From Ischnura elegans (lineage: Eukaryota; Arthropoda; Insecta; Odonata; Coenagrionidae): a stretch of DNA of 64,000 bases. The DNA lies in assembly GCF_921293095.1 (NCBI RefSeq), contig NC_060247.1:49945111-50009110 (forward strand), written 5' to 3'. The notes beneath the pieces were generated by a model that was given only the letters and a program-made list of their open reading frames with translations, had not been told where the DNA came from and made no database searches. Of this stretch, positions 38,305 to 51,002 are shown one piece after another. Positions within the stretch are counted from its first letter, which is position 1, and the number at the start of each line of letters is the position of its first letter. The position numbers and the translations under genes are program-made.

Positions 38305-41300
38305 TCATGCGGGTACACCATTTGGGTGTTTGGTGCCATCAGGAACCCCTCGCTGGCTACTAGGAAGAGAGGTCTGTAACTGGATCTTACTTCTCACTTC
38401 AAAAACCTCTTGAATAGCTTGTCTAAAGCACAGGAAGTTGTAATCAATCAAGCCTAAAAAAGAAATAAAATCATTTTCAGATGATTAAATACTACCTATT
38501 TTCCACCTCACTTAGCACAATACAATTATTGTTAAGGCTTGGAACAAATAAACAGCTCAGTAAAAAAATATATCACAATATGTAATTGAAGTTTCAACAA
38601 AGGATTGTATCACCAATGTAATTAGCCAATTGATGCTGAGTAAAATATTCATGGTTAAATAAAAACACAGTACTATCAAGACTAACTCAGTTAGTCTTGA
38701 TAATGACGTTGTAACGTTGAAACTAGTAGACTGCAAAAATATAAGGTTGTGGAATAGTACTGTGTTTTTATTTAACCATGAATATCTCATCGTTCCACCA
38801 AGTAACGCCTAAATTTGTTGATTTTATTCTGAGTAAAATACATAAAAATAAGCCTTTAGTTTATTAACTTGACACTTAAAAAATTGTTGAGGAAAGAGTA
38901 TTTGAATAAACATGCCTTGTTGGGCAAAATGATAAAAAAAACAATGAATTCAGAAAAATTTCTATAAAATAATGTATATTAATTTTAAATGAGATTTAAA
39001 ATAATTTCCAAAGAACAATATTTCCTGGAGAAAAGAATAAATAATAAGTGGAATCACACCTAATGAAACAAAGCATGGGAAGCTCCATCTGAATAAATTA
39101 AAAATATACATACCTTGTCTCTCAAAATTTTCTTCTCTCAAAATACAAACTAAGGCTAAAAATTTATTGACCTCCCTCAAATACAATATGGTGCCATTGT
39201 TTAGTTTTATTATACTGGAACTCTGGTTATCAAAAGCTGATGTCTCAGTATCTTCTCTAAGCCTATGGAAGATGCAATTCACAACAAAAATCACAAATTT
39301 TAAAATTTAATCAAGCCAAATTAACAAATAGTGATAGGTTAAATTAAGTTCAGTGGGTTTGGCAGAAAAAATTAGGTCAAATTAAAGCACTTTATCAACA
39401 GTGTAGGCTGATCAAGGATGTTAACTGTATATATAATAGTTGGGTGTCCAGCCCACCTTTTAAAACTTCTATTAGGCCATTACTGAAGATAAATATTTTT
39501 TTAAATAACTCTTAGATTAATATGAATATTCTTACCCATAAATGCACGACACATCAATGACAACATCTATCATATCACAACAAAGCTCATAGCTTTGCAT
39601 ATCAACAGGGGAAGAATCAGTAGCAATGTAAATCTTTGAAACTACATCAAACAAGAAAGCTTTTTCTATGGCAGAATTCTGAAAAATAAAAGACAAAAAA
39701 TTAATCACAATTAATTACAACATTGGCCACAATATAAAAAAGAAGCCTAATTTGTATGTATTTAAGTCATAATTATTTCTGCAAATAAATAAGGTCTTTT
39801 TGGAAAAAGGGGTTGCTGGATTAGAGTATATAATTAAGATAGTAAGGGATTAATACCACTTAATCACTGATAGTGAAAAAATATCAATAATATCAAGTAA
39901 AAATGATGCCCATGGAATTGGGAGAATATCAAATCAAAATTTTTCCCCCCTAAGGTAGTGCTATTTACTGGCTTAAAATATTACTTAGCCATATTCTAAA
40001 CATATTTAAATAAAAATGAACCACCAAAATAATAATGAGGATGTGAACCGAATATTTTAAGGCCACATGAAAATAAGTAATAAAATACAATAGACCCCAT
40101 GAAGGGTTTGATGTATAATAGATGCAGCTAACGATTCAAACTGATTTTGTGAGCACTCTTTTAAATGATACAATTGGACAATTTTGTTTACGCTAGCATA
40201 ATATGCCATCAATTATATAATCTTATGCTGCATTTTCTTAATGAAATATAGCATGACATAGCATTATTTACCATATTTCTCCTAATACAGTCCCCCTCTG
40301 AATATAGCCCCCCCCCTAATTTTGAGGCTTCAGTTTTGGGAAAAGTTAAAAAAATGCATTTGAATATAGTCCCCCCCTTTACTTTTACCTAGGGCATTTT
40401 TGGAAAAAAGAGGGGACTATATCCAGACATATACAGTAGATGTGCTGAAGCTCTATAAAACGATTCATTTGGAAATCATGCGCATTCAACATAACCTGGA
40501 ATTTGCTTTGTGATTGCTCTGCCAGACCAGATACATATCGTAAAGCCAAAGCCTTCTGTACCAATGGTGCAGCGAGGGGGGGTTTTGGGGGGTTAAAACC
40601 CCCCCCAGAGTTCAGAGAAATTTTTAAATTTAATCCATTTTACATAATGGATTAGTATTACTTATATAAAAGTCTTAGGATTAATCAAATATCCCTCAGA
40701 AAGCCGTAAAACTCGCCATTTGGAACCATTAATCTTAAAAATTTTCTGGAGGAGGGCCCCCGCAACTCCCACTTACCCTGGCAGGTATGCAATACCCCAA
40801 CACCCCAAATTATTAGTTGCACCTAAAACCCCCTCTAGCCTTAATTTTTGGCTGCGCCCATGTTCTGTACAATACAATTTCAATCTTTAAACAAAGCTAA
40901 AATCTTAAAACAACAAGGTCAATTTTTCATGGTAGAGACCATCACTACAAGCACTTCTACTCTGGAACAAACACAAATACGTACTAGCTTGCTTTCTGAT
41001 GCATGGTTGAAAAATCCCACAAGAATGATTAAATCAAAATAAATTATTACATTATGCATCACCATTAACCAAGTAGAAAGATGTGGCATTTAACCACTTT
41101 TTTAACTTCTTATTTTCAAATGAAATAAGTTTTCTGCAGCCTTAAAATCCAGTTCTAGTTTCTGATTACCTAATTACTTAATACCCAGGTTTCTTTAAAT
41201 AATTAAGTAAAAAAGTCACCATGGTTTATAGAACACTAATCTCTCCAAACAAAATACTTGGCTGAAGGACTGCAAAAAATGTTTACTCACAGATATGAAA

Positions 41301-44300
41301 ATGTTGAGCAAGTTTTCTAGAGTTGGAAGCTGAGGTATCAATTTCTGCACAACTTTGCTAAAAGCTTCAAATATGCTATGGTCATAAATGGACGTCAGGT
41401 GAAAGCTTAAATGTATTTGATCATAACCTGCAAAAAATATCAAAGCATGATTAGGTAGATGGAAAAACATACATAATATCAACCACAACCATATCCTAAA
41501 AGATAAAATATTTTACATTATAAGACTTAAAAAAGTAGATGACGAAAAAAGATTAAAAACAAAAATTATAAGTAGTTCATTGCCCTCTTTAAAGTTCCTA
41601 AATAATTAACAAAAATATTATGCATACACATTTCACCAAGTTGATGCACAAAATTTGGATTACCAAGACAGAGAGGACAAGCTGGCAAGCTCAGGCAACT
41701 TTCACAAAAAAAAGCACGAAACTACAAAATACAGTTCTAAATAAAATATAAAACCCCACCTGAATCTGCCAAGTCATCATTAGCTCTTTGATGTATATCT
41801 CTCTGAGTTTCCATTTTATAGTCATCAGTCAATCCATCCACTTTATGAATAAACACTTGAAATTTTATATTTTGATTGACTTTATAAGCCTTTGTTACCG
41901 TCAAGTGTAACTTATTTAAAGCTTCCATGTAATCATCCTGTTAGATAGAAGAAAATTGAAGCCACAGACTAAAAAAAGAACACATAAATGAATAGATAAT
42001 TAAGTCAATTGAGATATATTACCTGGGCATCGATAACAAAAACAAGAGCACCACATCCACCAAAAATCATGTCCGAATCAAAAGTTGGATCAAAGAAGTC
42101 AATCTGTCCAGGAAAATCCCATATTTGAAATTGCACAAAGGAAGAATTCGATATGTCATCCTTGATGATTTTATTGGTACTCTCAAGGAATATCGTTTCA
42201 TTTGGTGACATTTTATGAAAAACAACTTTTTGTATAGATGATTTTCCACTCCTAGAACAATTTCAATAGGATTACACAACATAAAGGAATTGAAATATGT
42301 ACCTGCTTATAATGGATGAATATAATCTATACCTCCTCAGTCCCATAAGTAATATCCTTGGTTTTTGTTCTCCAGTTAGAGGACCACCAGGATCGTCTCC
42401 ATCCTGATCGTACGGGCCATATTCAAAATCTTTAGGAAAGGATCCCACATCATACCTTGGAGCATATTGGTCATCTTCATCTTGCTCATAAGACTAAAAC
42501 AAAAACACATTTGTCATGCCAAACCTTAACACATCACAAAATTGATCTAATGAAAGTAAGTAGAATTACATTTGAATTAGTTCAATAAAATAGGTGAATC
42601 CTATGAAATTTACACAAATGATACCGAAATAGCGATGAATTCCAATAATAAAATTTTAACAGATATACAGTAAAACCTCTATGTAGTGAACCTCTCTACA
42701 TCGAAAACCTCTATACATCATACCAACCCTCTGGTCCCGTCAGTTTTACATGTAAATTTATAGGCAAACCTCTCTATAGTGAACCTCTTTATATCGTAAA
42801 ACCTCTATATATCATAGCAACGAGACACCCCGAGACGGCCTAACTACCTCCACATTTCGTACCGAGACAACTAGAGACCATCAATGCAGCTGCGATAACG
42901 AACATGGAATGACATTATCAGCGATAAATGTTTCACACTTATTTTTTTCTTATACACCTTTAATAATTTTCATGTTAACCATTAGTTTGGGCCATTTTGT
43001 TCCGTATGAGAGCATACCTAACAGTAAATAAGAAAAAGGCATCCAACTCTCCTAATCATATTAAGTGGCAGTTAATGATGATGATGACAGAAGACATCGT
43101 TTTCTCTCAAATCATGGTCAAAATCTTGCGATAGCAATCGCTTTCATTTACTTATGGCTTTATTTTCTTGTAAGTGCCTACATACAATGTTCAATTAATA
43201 AAAGAGGCGACCAGCGCAGCTTATAATCACTTGCTGGCGGAAATATTTCAACCAACTTCACTCCCATCCATGGAGACAGAATTACTCGACCGCATTGCTA
43301 CTTCTGCTTCTAAAATGAAAATATTTCATGAATATACTGCGACTTGAAATAAATCAAATACAATTTTGCAATTATTTCATTCCCACATTTCCCGGTGTAG
43401 CACTTTCTTACTACCGCCTTGGTAATTTTTTCGATGCTTTCGTGAACGATCGTAGTTTATAATTTATTGCGCTTAGCGACATATGTCTTGCCTGCGTATT
43501 TATGCCGCAAAATCTGATTCTTCCATCGGGAGTCCGGGATGTCAATTTCTAGCAATACTGACGAACATCAATCCATGCGCGACAATGCTAGGTGAAGGAG
43601 ACAGCTAATTAGCTGATATGCGGTAGGGCAAGGAAATTTCTTACAGTCGCCGCCGCATTCTAAAGTAGTTCGCCCAGCATTCTCGCCGGGAAATCACGTC
43701 CTTTCGCAGACCTAGCATTTTTGTGTGCCCCTGACAGATTTTTTCTTCGGAACACTACTTGCATTATATTTTGGAGAGAGAGAATTCAATGAAATTTTCA
43801 AAACTGTGCTCAATTTCTTGTCTATTTTTTGCAGTAGTCACATGTTTATTTATATTTTTATAATTTTTAACAAGTCACATGTTATTATCAGGAGTATTTT
43901 CAATTATTGCCCATAAAATATAAAAATTACTTAATTAATCATAGGCTGATGATGGATTCGAGAAATAAAAGAAGGCGACTACTTGACATTACCACATAAT
44001 TAGCTATTTCTCTAGCCATCAACGAGGGCTGGCAGAAGGATGATGTAGCAGTGACCTTTGGAAAGCCATCATTCACCCTGACATCTATTTTAAACAACCA
44101 AGGAAAAACATAAGAAACTGTCTATCTAGGCTGCACAATTAAAACACTCAGGAAGTGAAAGACGAGGATGAAGAAATTATGTTGAGAAATATAAAACTAT
44201 TGTACTTTCCTCCGAACACTATTAGTAAATTGAATAATTTCTTAGGTCAAAAGGCATTAACGAAAACCGCTAGTGATTTATTTATAGTGAAAATGACATT

Positions 44301-47300
44301 AAAAAGTGCTCATGTAATTGAAAACATTATTTCAAAAGAGTTTGAAAAAAATTTTAAGCAAAACCAATAACTAATTTATTTTCTAAAAAGGCCTCTTTAA
44401 CTAGTTACTTTACCTTTGTGTAATCCTTTTCCTAATGTATAACTGTAAATATATGTTCACTTATGCATGCATATATGTTTAAATATAGTTATTTAATGAT
44501 TAAAAAGACAGTAGCACCTTTCATTTCCCAAGGATATGAAAAAATGGTGCCTTCCACTAAAACCTCTCTATAGTGAACCTCCATACATCAAATTGCCCAA
44601 ATTTTGGTCCCCTCCATTACGATGTAAAGAGGTTTTACTGTATTATGTATTTTGAAAACATGCAATAGAACATCAGCCTAAACCCTACGACAAGCACATT
44701 AAGGTGAATTGATTGGTAATACTAGGCAAGAGTCACTCTATCTATAGAACAAGAGTAAAGTAAGATGTTTAAATGATTTCATTATTCATCCAGCAAGAAT
44801 TTTCCACTGGAATTAGTACCTTAAAACATTCCATGTGATATACAATTTCAAACTTTTCCCCAAATCTGGTCAAAAATCTTTCATTCTAAATGAGGACCAG
44901 ATATTGTATAGTATAGGTATGTTTCTAAGCCTCAGCATCATGAACTGTCACGTGAAATTAATGCTCCGGTATCAAAATCCATTTCAAAGTAACAGCAGAC
45001 AGAGCAAAATCTGGTTTCATTTCTGCTGACCATACCCCATGAAATGCACTTAAATTCAACTGATTACTATTTATAGTCTGAAACAGGATCAAAATTGAGT
45101 CCAATACAGATGACGCATGATGAAAGAAGAGACTTATCACTTTAGACCACAGATGGAACCAAAGAAAGAGTTTCTCATATGCACAGAATAGAGACACTGA
45201 AATTTTTTAAGAAAGAACCGACCACAAAAGTGACATTTAGCATACTGAGTGTATTGATAGATCTACAGCATACTATGTTTCAACGACGACCATTTGAACT
45301 GATTGTCTCACCAGAAGCCAAGATCTTCTTGAAATCAACACCCAAAAATTGTTTACATGCATTTAAAAAATTTCATGATGAAAACTAATGCTAATTATAA
45401 ATCAATTGATCAAAATAAAGAAAATAAGTTTTAGAACTTATTGAAAACTACACTATGAATCTCATGCCAAACTTCAGCAACAGAGTGATAGGTCAACTCT
45501 ACTACAATAGAAGTGGTCTTAATACTTTGGCGGATATTCAACATCAGCCAGAGAGTTTTTGGATGATTATTTGGACTGAGCCAAGGAAATAGTGGGAACA
45601 CACCTATGAGCTGGGAGCTAAGAATAGAAAAAAACTATCAGTAAAGACATTTACAGATAAAAAAATTTTATATATGTAATGAGAAATGTGTAGGCCTAAG
45701 TATTTCATTGGCAAAAAAAGAAATTGCAAGAATTTATAATGAATTAATAGGGTGGTTTCCTATTATTTTTTTATTGCCTAAATCGAAAGATTATTACTCC
45801 TGTAGAACGTATTTCACGTTTTTAGATTTTTAAATGACGATATCTAGTTTTCGCGATTAAATAAAAAGTGAAAATTTTCAAGCGCAAGAAAACCAGACGG
45901 CTAAGTATGAATGCTGGGAAATCTCCGTGTGACGTCGTTATGATTCCCGCTGCTGCAAGTGAGGTGACCTTGGGGCAAGGCTTTGAGCACTGATACGACG
46001 CAGGATGCTAGCAGGTAGCAGAGCACCCTGCTAGCTGGTAGCGCTTGGCTTAAATAAGGATTATTAATACCTTATCAAACGAAGAAAACTTTCCGACCAT
46101 AGGCAGTTTTAATAGGTGATTATTAAGACATGTTTCCCTGAATTCTGTGCCTTATGCATGCATTGGTTATCTCAGACGATGTAAAACTCCTATCTACAGG
46201 TCTCCCCCTGTACTTGTATAGAATCTAGGTCCCTGTAACGTCACGTGGAGTGGCATCGCATCGGCACCAATCTGGCCTTTTTCAAATGAGGATAAAATTG
46301 ACCATTGCCATTCGTCTAAACCGGTATTTCTAAAATCAAATAATTTGTCTATTATGAATGCACTAATGGTGGGTAATGAATCGCAATCAATGTCTTTCGT
46401 TTTCTTTGATGAAGGAAACTACCCTAATGACCGAATATGAGAGCAAAAGATGCAATAATTCCTTTTTCCAAACCTCCTTCAAGTTTGAACATAGTGTGAC
46501 ATGCCCAGAGATGTCTAAGTGGAATGATTTCAGGTCATACATTTTATACATAAAAAAATGGCATTACCAAAACATGAGATTGAGGAAATGCAGAAACAAA
46601 AAAATTGTTGGAATACGAAAGGGATTTTTAGGATATGACAACACTTCAAAAATGGAATGTTAATACAAATATGCAAATAAAATAGGTAACACTAAACCAA
46701 AACCAATTTTTCAGTTAAATTTGGCAAACATCCTTGAAGAGATGAATATGCATTAATACGTCTAAAATCAATTAAAAACATTTTCTCTTTCCCATTTATA
46801 GTTTCTGAGACTAGTACGTTGAATGACTAGGGGGGCGTACATTAGGAGTTCAGCATTTCAGGCATTTCTTGATCCATTGTGCCGATCTCATGTTTAATCT
46901 GCCAGCCACTACTTGCAGACAGTGGATTAGAGCCCGATGGCTATATTATGAATGTTTCCACAGCTAATACCAACTCAATATTGCTTCAATCTTATGGAGA
47001 TTGGTGTGTCAATGTATAGCAGAGTTAACTGAAAAATTAGTTTCAGAGATTTTATTTTCTATTCCAATCGGTATTTTTATACCCATTTCTATGATTAACT
47101 TTACCTTAATTCATCTTTTTTAAAAATTGAAGTAATTATTTTTTATGCAAATATCGCATTTTAAAAATTATCTTACAATAAAGTTTATGACCAGAACAGA
47201 ATTAATGAACTATGTATTTTACCCTGACAGGTGGGCTTAAAGTGGGCTAGGTAAAACTGGGATGGATTGAAACAAGCAGGGAAGTGATAAGAGAGACAAC

Positions 47301-49960
47301 AACGCATCAACTTTCATTTCTGAAGATAAAGATGATGTTCTAACAGATATGAAATTAATCAAAGGAGAGATGAGTTTGTAGGCTGAGAGAGAGTTATTTA
47401 TTGGTATTTTATACGGAATGGTATGGTTGTGGAAATGATAAAATAGAAAAATATAAACCCCTTGACGACGATGCTTACTTAATTTATCAGATCTGAAGAG
47501 ACTCTTTCGATTGGGTAAGCAGGCTTATTTCAAAGCTATTTACATAGACGAGTAAGGCTGGTAGACATTATTAAAAATAAAAGCCTTGGTGAGGCTTAGA
47601 GCATTAGCAAAAAAATGCATTAACATGTTGCGTACGGATGGCGAGAATTCTCGTCATTTTTTTGCCGAACGTTCCAAACGGATGACGAAGATTCTCGTCA
47701 TTTAGGCACATCAAACTAAACAATTTTAAAGCGTACAATACGTATTCGTTAATACGTTTTCAGTTGTTGTTCGTTATTCACAATGAATTGATGCATCATA
47801 AAGTTTGATTGGGTAAAGTTATATTTTAAACATTAGCTTTTTACCATGTTTAAACCAAAGGCATATTTCCAATCTCAACACCTCCACCCAGAATCAGCGT
47901 TCCTAGGAATTTAAATACCCAGGTACGTAATGTGTTAAAAGAAAGAAGAAAATGTGGGATTGTGAGAAAGCAACTATCAAGTTATCCCCAGTAATGATGG
48001 GTAAGTGCTAAGAATTCCTTAAAATACTCTATTTAAAAAATCTATATATTTTTCTTATCGGGAGCAAAACAACCTGCACATAAAAAATGTTTTAATTTTT
48101 GCACTTATTATGTTCTAGATTCATGTCATGATCATTTGCTTAGACATAGAAAACAGTTAACACGAGCATTTCATCACACTTGAGGGACCAACACAGACTA
48201 CCGTTGTGCAAAGAGATTTTTTTTTACATAATTTTTTTTTAACGACAAAGCAAGCAAAAAGCCATGAATTTTATTTTTACAGGTGCTGGGTCATACCTTA
48301 AAGAATATTAGAAAAAATAATTTAGCTTGATTCGCATATTGCCTCATGTCAAAATTTGATGCTATATAGAACCATGTTTTTGATGTAAAATTTTCTAAAA
48401 TCTTAACAAACATATGTGTTTAGAGAATGTTCAATATCCCTTAGAATATTTTTCAATTAGGATTTGGAAAACTCAGGACTTCTGTCGTAAATATGCAAAT
48501 TTTCATAAGAACTCGATGAGAAGTATGGCTGAGAAAAATTATTTCCCTCTAATAATAATCATCTGGAGTGTGCATTCATTAAAAAACTGCAGTTTCACCC
48601 AAATTCAAATGGTCATGAAAAAAAACTAGTAGAGATAGCCAAGATATATTTTACACCGTTTCATTCCAACATGGAAGGATGAAAATTGCCAAGTGTCATC
48701 AAAATCTGAATTGGTGGGTGTCATGCCAGGATGAACTGACATGGAATGACCCTTTACTTATGTATTTTTGTAAAGTTTTTAATGTTTTTTTTCTAAAATG
48801 ACTATGCTTGATTAAACTTCCAATATATTAAGATAACAATGTATGATGACGTAAATGATTTACTTTGATGGCAATGGCATACTAAAGTTAAACTCACTAT
48901 GATGATTATAATATTTTGCATTAAACTTACTATGACCACTATGTGATTATGTTATAGAAATTATATTGCAAAGCTTTTCTCCCTTGGTATATGGAAAAAC
49001 AAAGTCAATTACAAAAATGTATAAACTAGAATGGGCAATACGAAAACACGAACAACTTCCTCCCACATATCACATAGAATATGACACATCACATGAAACA
49101 ATCATGATCATGAGATGAGCATTAATTTGCTACAGATTAGGAACTCAAAACATGTAATTCTGGTGGCTCAATTGTCCGATATAATTTCCTAACTTCGGCA
49201 TCAGCGACCACAATGACAGATGGGGTAGCACAGAATATAAAGCTAATCGGAAAGGGGAAGACTCTCTATTACTTAATTGTGCTATGCTGAACAAACCTGA
49301 ACAGGTAATTATTTTTTAAAGACAATTTAAGAGGATAATAGAATCTGCTCAAAGATATTATACAATGACCTTCAGATCCCTCAATATGAATTAATTCCAC
49401 ATTTTTCCTCTTAATCGCCTTTCCTCTCCACAAAACATGATATAAAGATAAAATATATCACCACTTCCAACAGATTAATGCAAAGAGAGGGCTCCTTTGA
49501 GGAGAAGCAATCACGATGCTGATATTCATGAGTCTACACAATACATTCAAAGAGCATAGCTGTGCAAGGCATTTTTACGATGCTTGAAATAACACCTGTT
49601 CTTAGCAGTCAAAAAACCTAACCTAAGATAACCTTTATCCAATTCTCTGGAGTTCGGAAAAAACTGTCTTAAATCTCATCCACAATAGAGACCAGTTAGC
49701 TACAATAAAAGTGTTCCTTCTAACATGACTTGGTTACAGTTAAAAGTCATTCGTTAACTCGATTTCACCACCCAACGCATTAAAATAGGGTGACTTAGTT
49801 TCTAACCCTCCAAAATTGGCTAGACAAGAACGCACTCAACCAAACGGACTAATACGGGAAAACTAGGTATTTTGCGACTGACGGCTGAAAATGGAAATGG
49901 GTCCCTTGAAGGCAAATGAATCTGAATTTTTTAAACATTTAAGGGCAATGTACTCACCAT
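38305..49960 (-). CDS. RagC-D: Ras-related GTP-binding protein C/D (Rag GTPase), complete, 8 coding exons
   Basis: The spliced product is a 382-residue Rag GTPase. In the known family, RagC/D pairs with RagA/B on the lysosome surface and recruits mTORC1 when amino acids are sufficient. Coding exons on the minus strand are 49958-49960 (ATG only), 42333-42493, 42023-42251, 41760-41937, 41291-41427, 39536-39678, 39114-39262 and 38305-38453. All junctions are GT-AG and all phases agree, giving 1149 nt. Visible motifs are the P-loop MGLRRSGKSS (51-60), WDFPGQ (99-104) and HKVD (162-165). The dimerising roadblock-like C-terminal half (about 237-350) is close to human RRAGC as I recall it, which has 399 residues. 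An in-frame stop lies upstream of the ATG and there is no alternative ATG. The N-terminal 50 residues are acidic and divergent, as usual in this family. Intron 1 is about 7.5 kb and filled with transposons. Paralogue assignment (C versus D) is not meaningful if, as in other insects, there is one gene. Confidence 0.96.
38645..38785. repeat. Nested inverted repeats in RagC-D intron 7
   Basis: Perfect 30-bp outer arms (38645-38674 and 38756-38785) enclose an inner 13-bp palindrome with a 1-nt loop (38675-38701) plus about 54 bp of unpaired sequence. The spacer contains GTTGTAACGTTGAAACTAG. An inverted, truncated Penelope-like terminal unit would give this structure, but that assignment is a guess. 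Confidence 0.75.
40271..40436. mobile_element. 166-bp MITE with C-rich subterminal repeats, RagC-D intron 5
   Basis: Diverged inverted termini (CCATATTTCTCCTAATACAG and CTGTATATGTCTGGATATAG, each followed by TCCCC) are flanked by TA. Non-coding. The TSD is only a dinucleotide and the TIRs differ at several positions, so the boundaries are moderately certain. Confidence 0.55.
40562..40862. mobile_element. hAT MITE with 8-bp target duplication, RagC-D intron 5
   Basis: The 301-bp element starts CAATGGTGCAGCGAGGG and ends TGGCTGCGCCCATG. It is flanked by perfect TTCTGTAC octamers (40554-40561 and 40863-40870), the hallmark of hAT insertion. Long G- and C-runs lie just inside the left end. Non-coding. 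Confidence 0.8.
42668..44640 (+). mobile_element. Tigger/pogo-like DNA transposon, internally deleted, RagC-D intron 1
   Basis: A 1973-bp element with termini CAGTAAAACCTCTATGTAG and, inverted, CAGTAAAACCTCTTTACATC, flanked by TA. Subterminal motifs such as CCTCTCTATAGTGAACC are repeated near both ends. The ends and the transposase remnants (43955-44370) identify the pogo/Tigger branch of Tc1/mariner. The catalytic core is gone, so it is non-autonomous. It lies antisense to RagC-D. Confidence 0.85.
43955..44370 (+). pseudogene. Tigger/pogo transposase remnants (CENP-B-type HTH and DDE C-terminal part)
   Basis: The first piece (about 43955-44110) reads KRRRLLDIT then [34 protein letters not shown], which matches the N-terminal CENP-B-like helix-turn-helix (V-A-x-x-F-G-x-P-x-S/F-T-x-x-x-I-L). 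The second (44155-44370) reads [19 protein letters not shown], the block around the last catalytic region in pogo enzymes (L-P-P-N-T-T-S-x-L-Q-P). Only about 45 bp separate them, so most of the HTH-to-DDE region is deleted. There is also a stop within the first piece. Confidence 0.7.
45750..46424 (+). mobile_element. MITE family A, copy 3, in RagC-D intron 1
   Basis: A 675-bp copy with termini GGGTGGTTTCCT and AGGAAACTACCC, flanked by TA on both sides. It is the best-preserved copy and defines the family ends. It lies antisense to RagC-D transcription. The CRE is lost here (TAACGTCA), but the E-box CACGTG at 46242-46247 is kept. Confidence 0.8.
47624..47934. mobile_element. piggyBac-like MITE (TTAA target), RagC-D intron 1
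   Basis: Inverted termini CATGTTGCGTACGG and, inverted, CACATTACGTACC are flanked by TTAA (47620-47623 and 47935-47938), the invariant piggyBac target. Near the left end the motif GAATTCTCGTCAT occurs twice (the second time as GATTCTCGTCAT). Non-coding, 311 bp. Confidence 0.7.
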
Positions 49961-51002
49961 TTCAAGTGTTTTCACGCAAGACGTCTATTGCTCCTGGATA
50001 CAAGAACAATATCAATATAGCTTGAAGACTAGCGAGTTGACAAGAATTCCACTAAAATGCCATCAGTAGGGAATGTGCCTGAAAATAAATAGTTTTTTAA
50101 GGCGTTTAGACTGACAAGCAATCCGTCAGGTCACAATACGTAAACTAAACATGTGATCGTCTGTGTGACTACTGATCACTTCCGGTTAATTTCGTTGCTA
50201 TCAGCGACTGGGAGCCGCGAACCATCGCAAATGTTGTCCATGCGTAATGGTTTGAAGCGTCTTTGTTTTATTTCAATTGTAAATATTGCTGATAAAATGA
50301 AAGGAGCACAGCAATTTCGCTAATCCAACCTTCTTCCCTTGAATTACCTACCTTTCTCTAAATGAATCATGTAAGAACCCTTATTATGTGGTAAACGTGG
50401 TAAATCTTGTTTCTTTATCGCATTCATAAATAACTTCAGTATCAAAGGTTTAACCATCGATCTATACGTGCTAATTGAAATCATATAATATGAATCTAGA
50501 TTATAATCTTTAATAGTGGTACAATGCCATCCCTGTACTTAAGTTAACGTTAACATTGGTTTACAGTTTACTCAGCTTCATTTCACAAGTTGCTGTCTGT
50601 TATTAACATCCAAAATGAAGTGAAAATACATGACCCATTACTTTATTGCATTAATTTTAATTTAATGCTCGAATGCTTTGATTAATAACGAAGTTATTCC
50701 ATCAACGCTTGGTGGTAAAAAATTCCAATTCAATATGAATTAAATGTCCATTTGTTTACTATCAAGTGTGTTCACTTCACACAGTCGTGTGAACAAATAT
50801 TCTTTCATGTCAAGTAGTAAAGATCCATGACCCCTAAAAAATACGTGATTACGTGACCCCCGATGAGACACCTACATGCAACGCAGGTGACGCGATGATT
50901 CGGAGAAGCCCTGTGGACGAGCCTTAAATTCCAATCTGTGCGATTTGTATTCACTACCACTCACTACACTCAACGTTGCGGGCGACTCGGAAGCAACCAG
51001 CG
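49961..51002. promoter_or_regulatory. Divergent intergenic promoter region between RagC-D and the membrane-protein gene
   Basis: This interval separates the two divergent start codons, so it must hold both 5' UTRs and probably both promoters. An ETS-type CTTCCGG lies at about 50189-50195. The octamer ACATGTGA at 50149-50156 (TCACATGT on minus) resembles an M-box or CLEAR-like E-box. Initiator-like TCACTAC repeats sit at about 50950-50970, just upstream of the membrane-protein ATG. No convincing TATA box was seen. MiT/TFE control of Rag genes is known in mammals; applying it here is inference. Confidence 0.45.

Noticed and set aside
42240-42251. Suspected frameshift in the RagC-D P-loop
   Set aside because: On re-reading, the exon from 42251 is in frame and gives SGKSS; the gene is intact.
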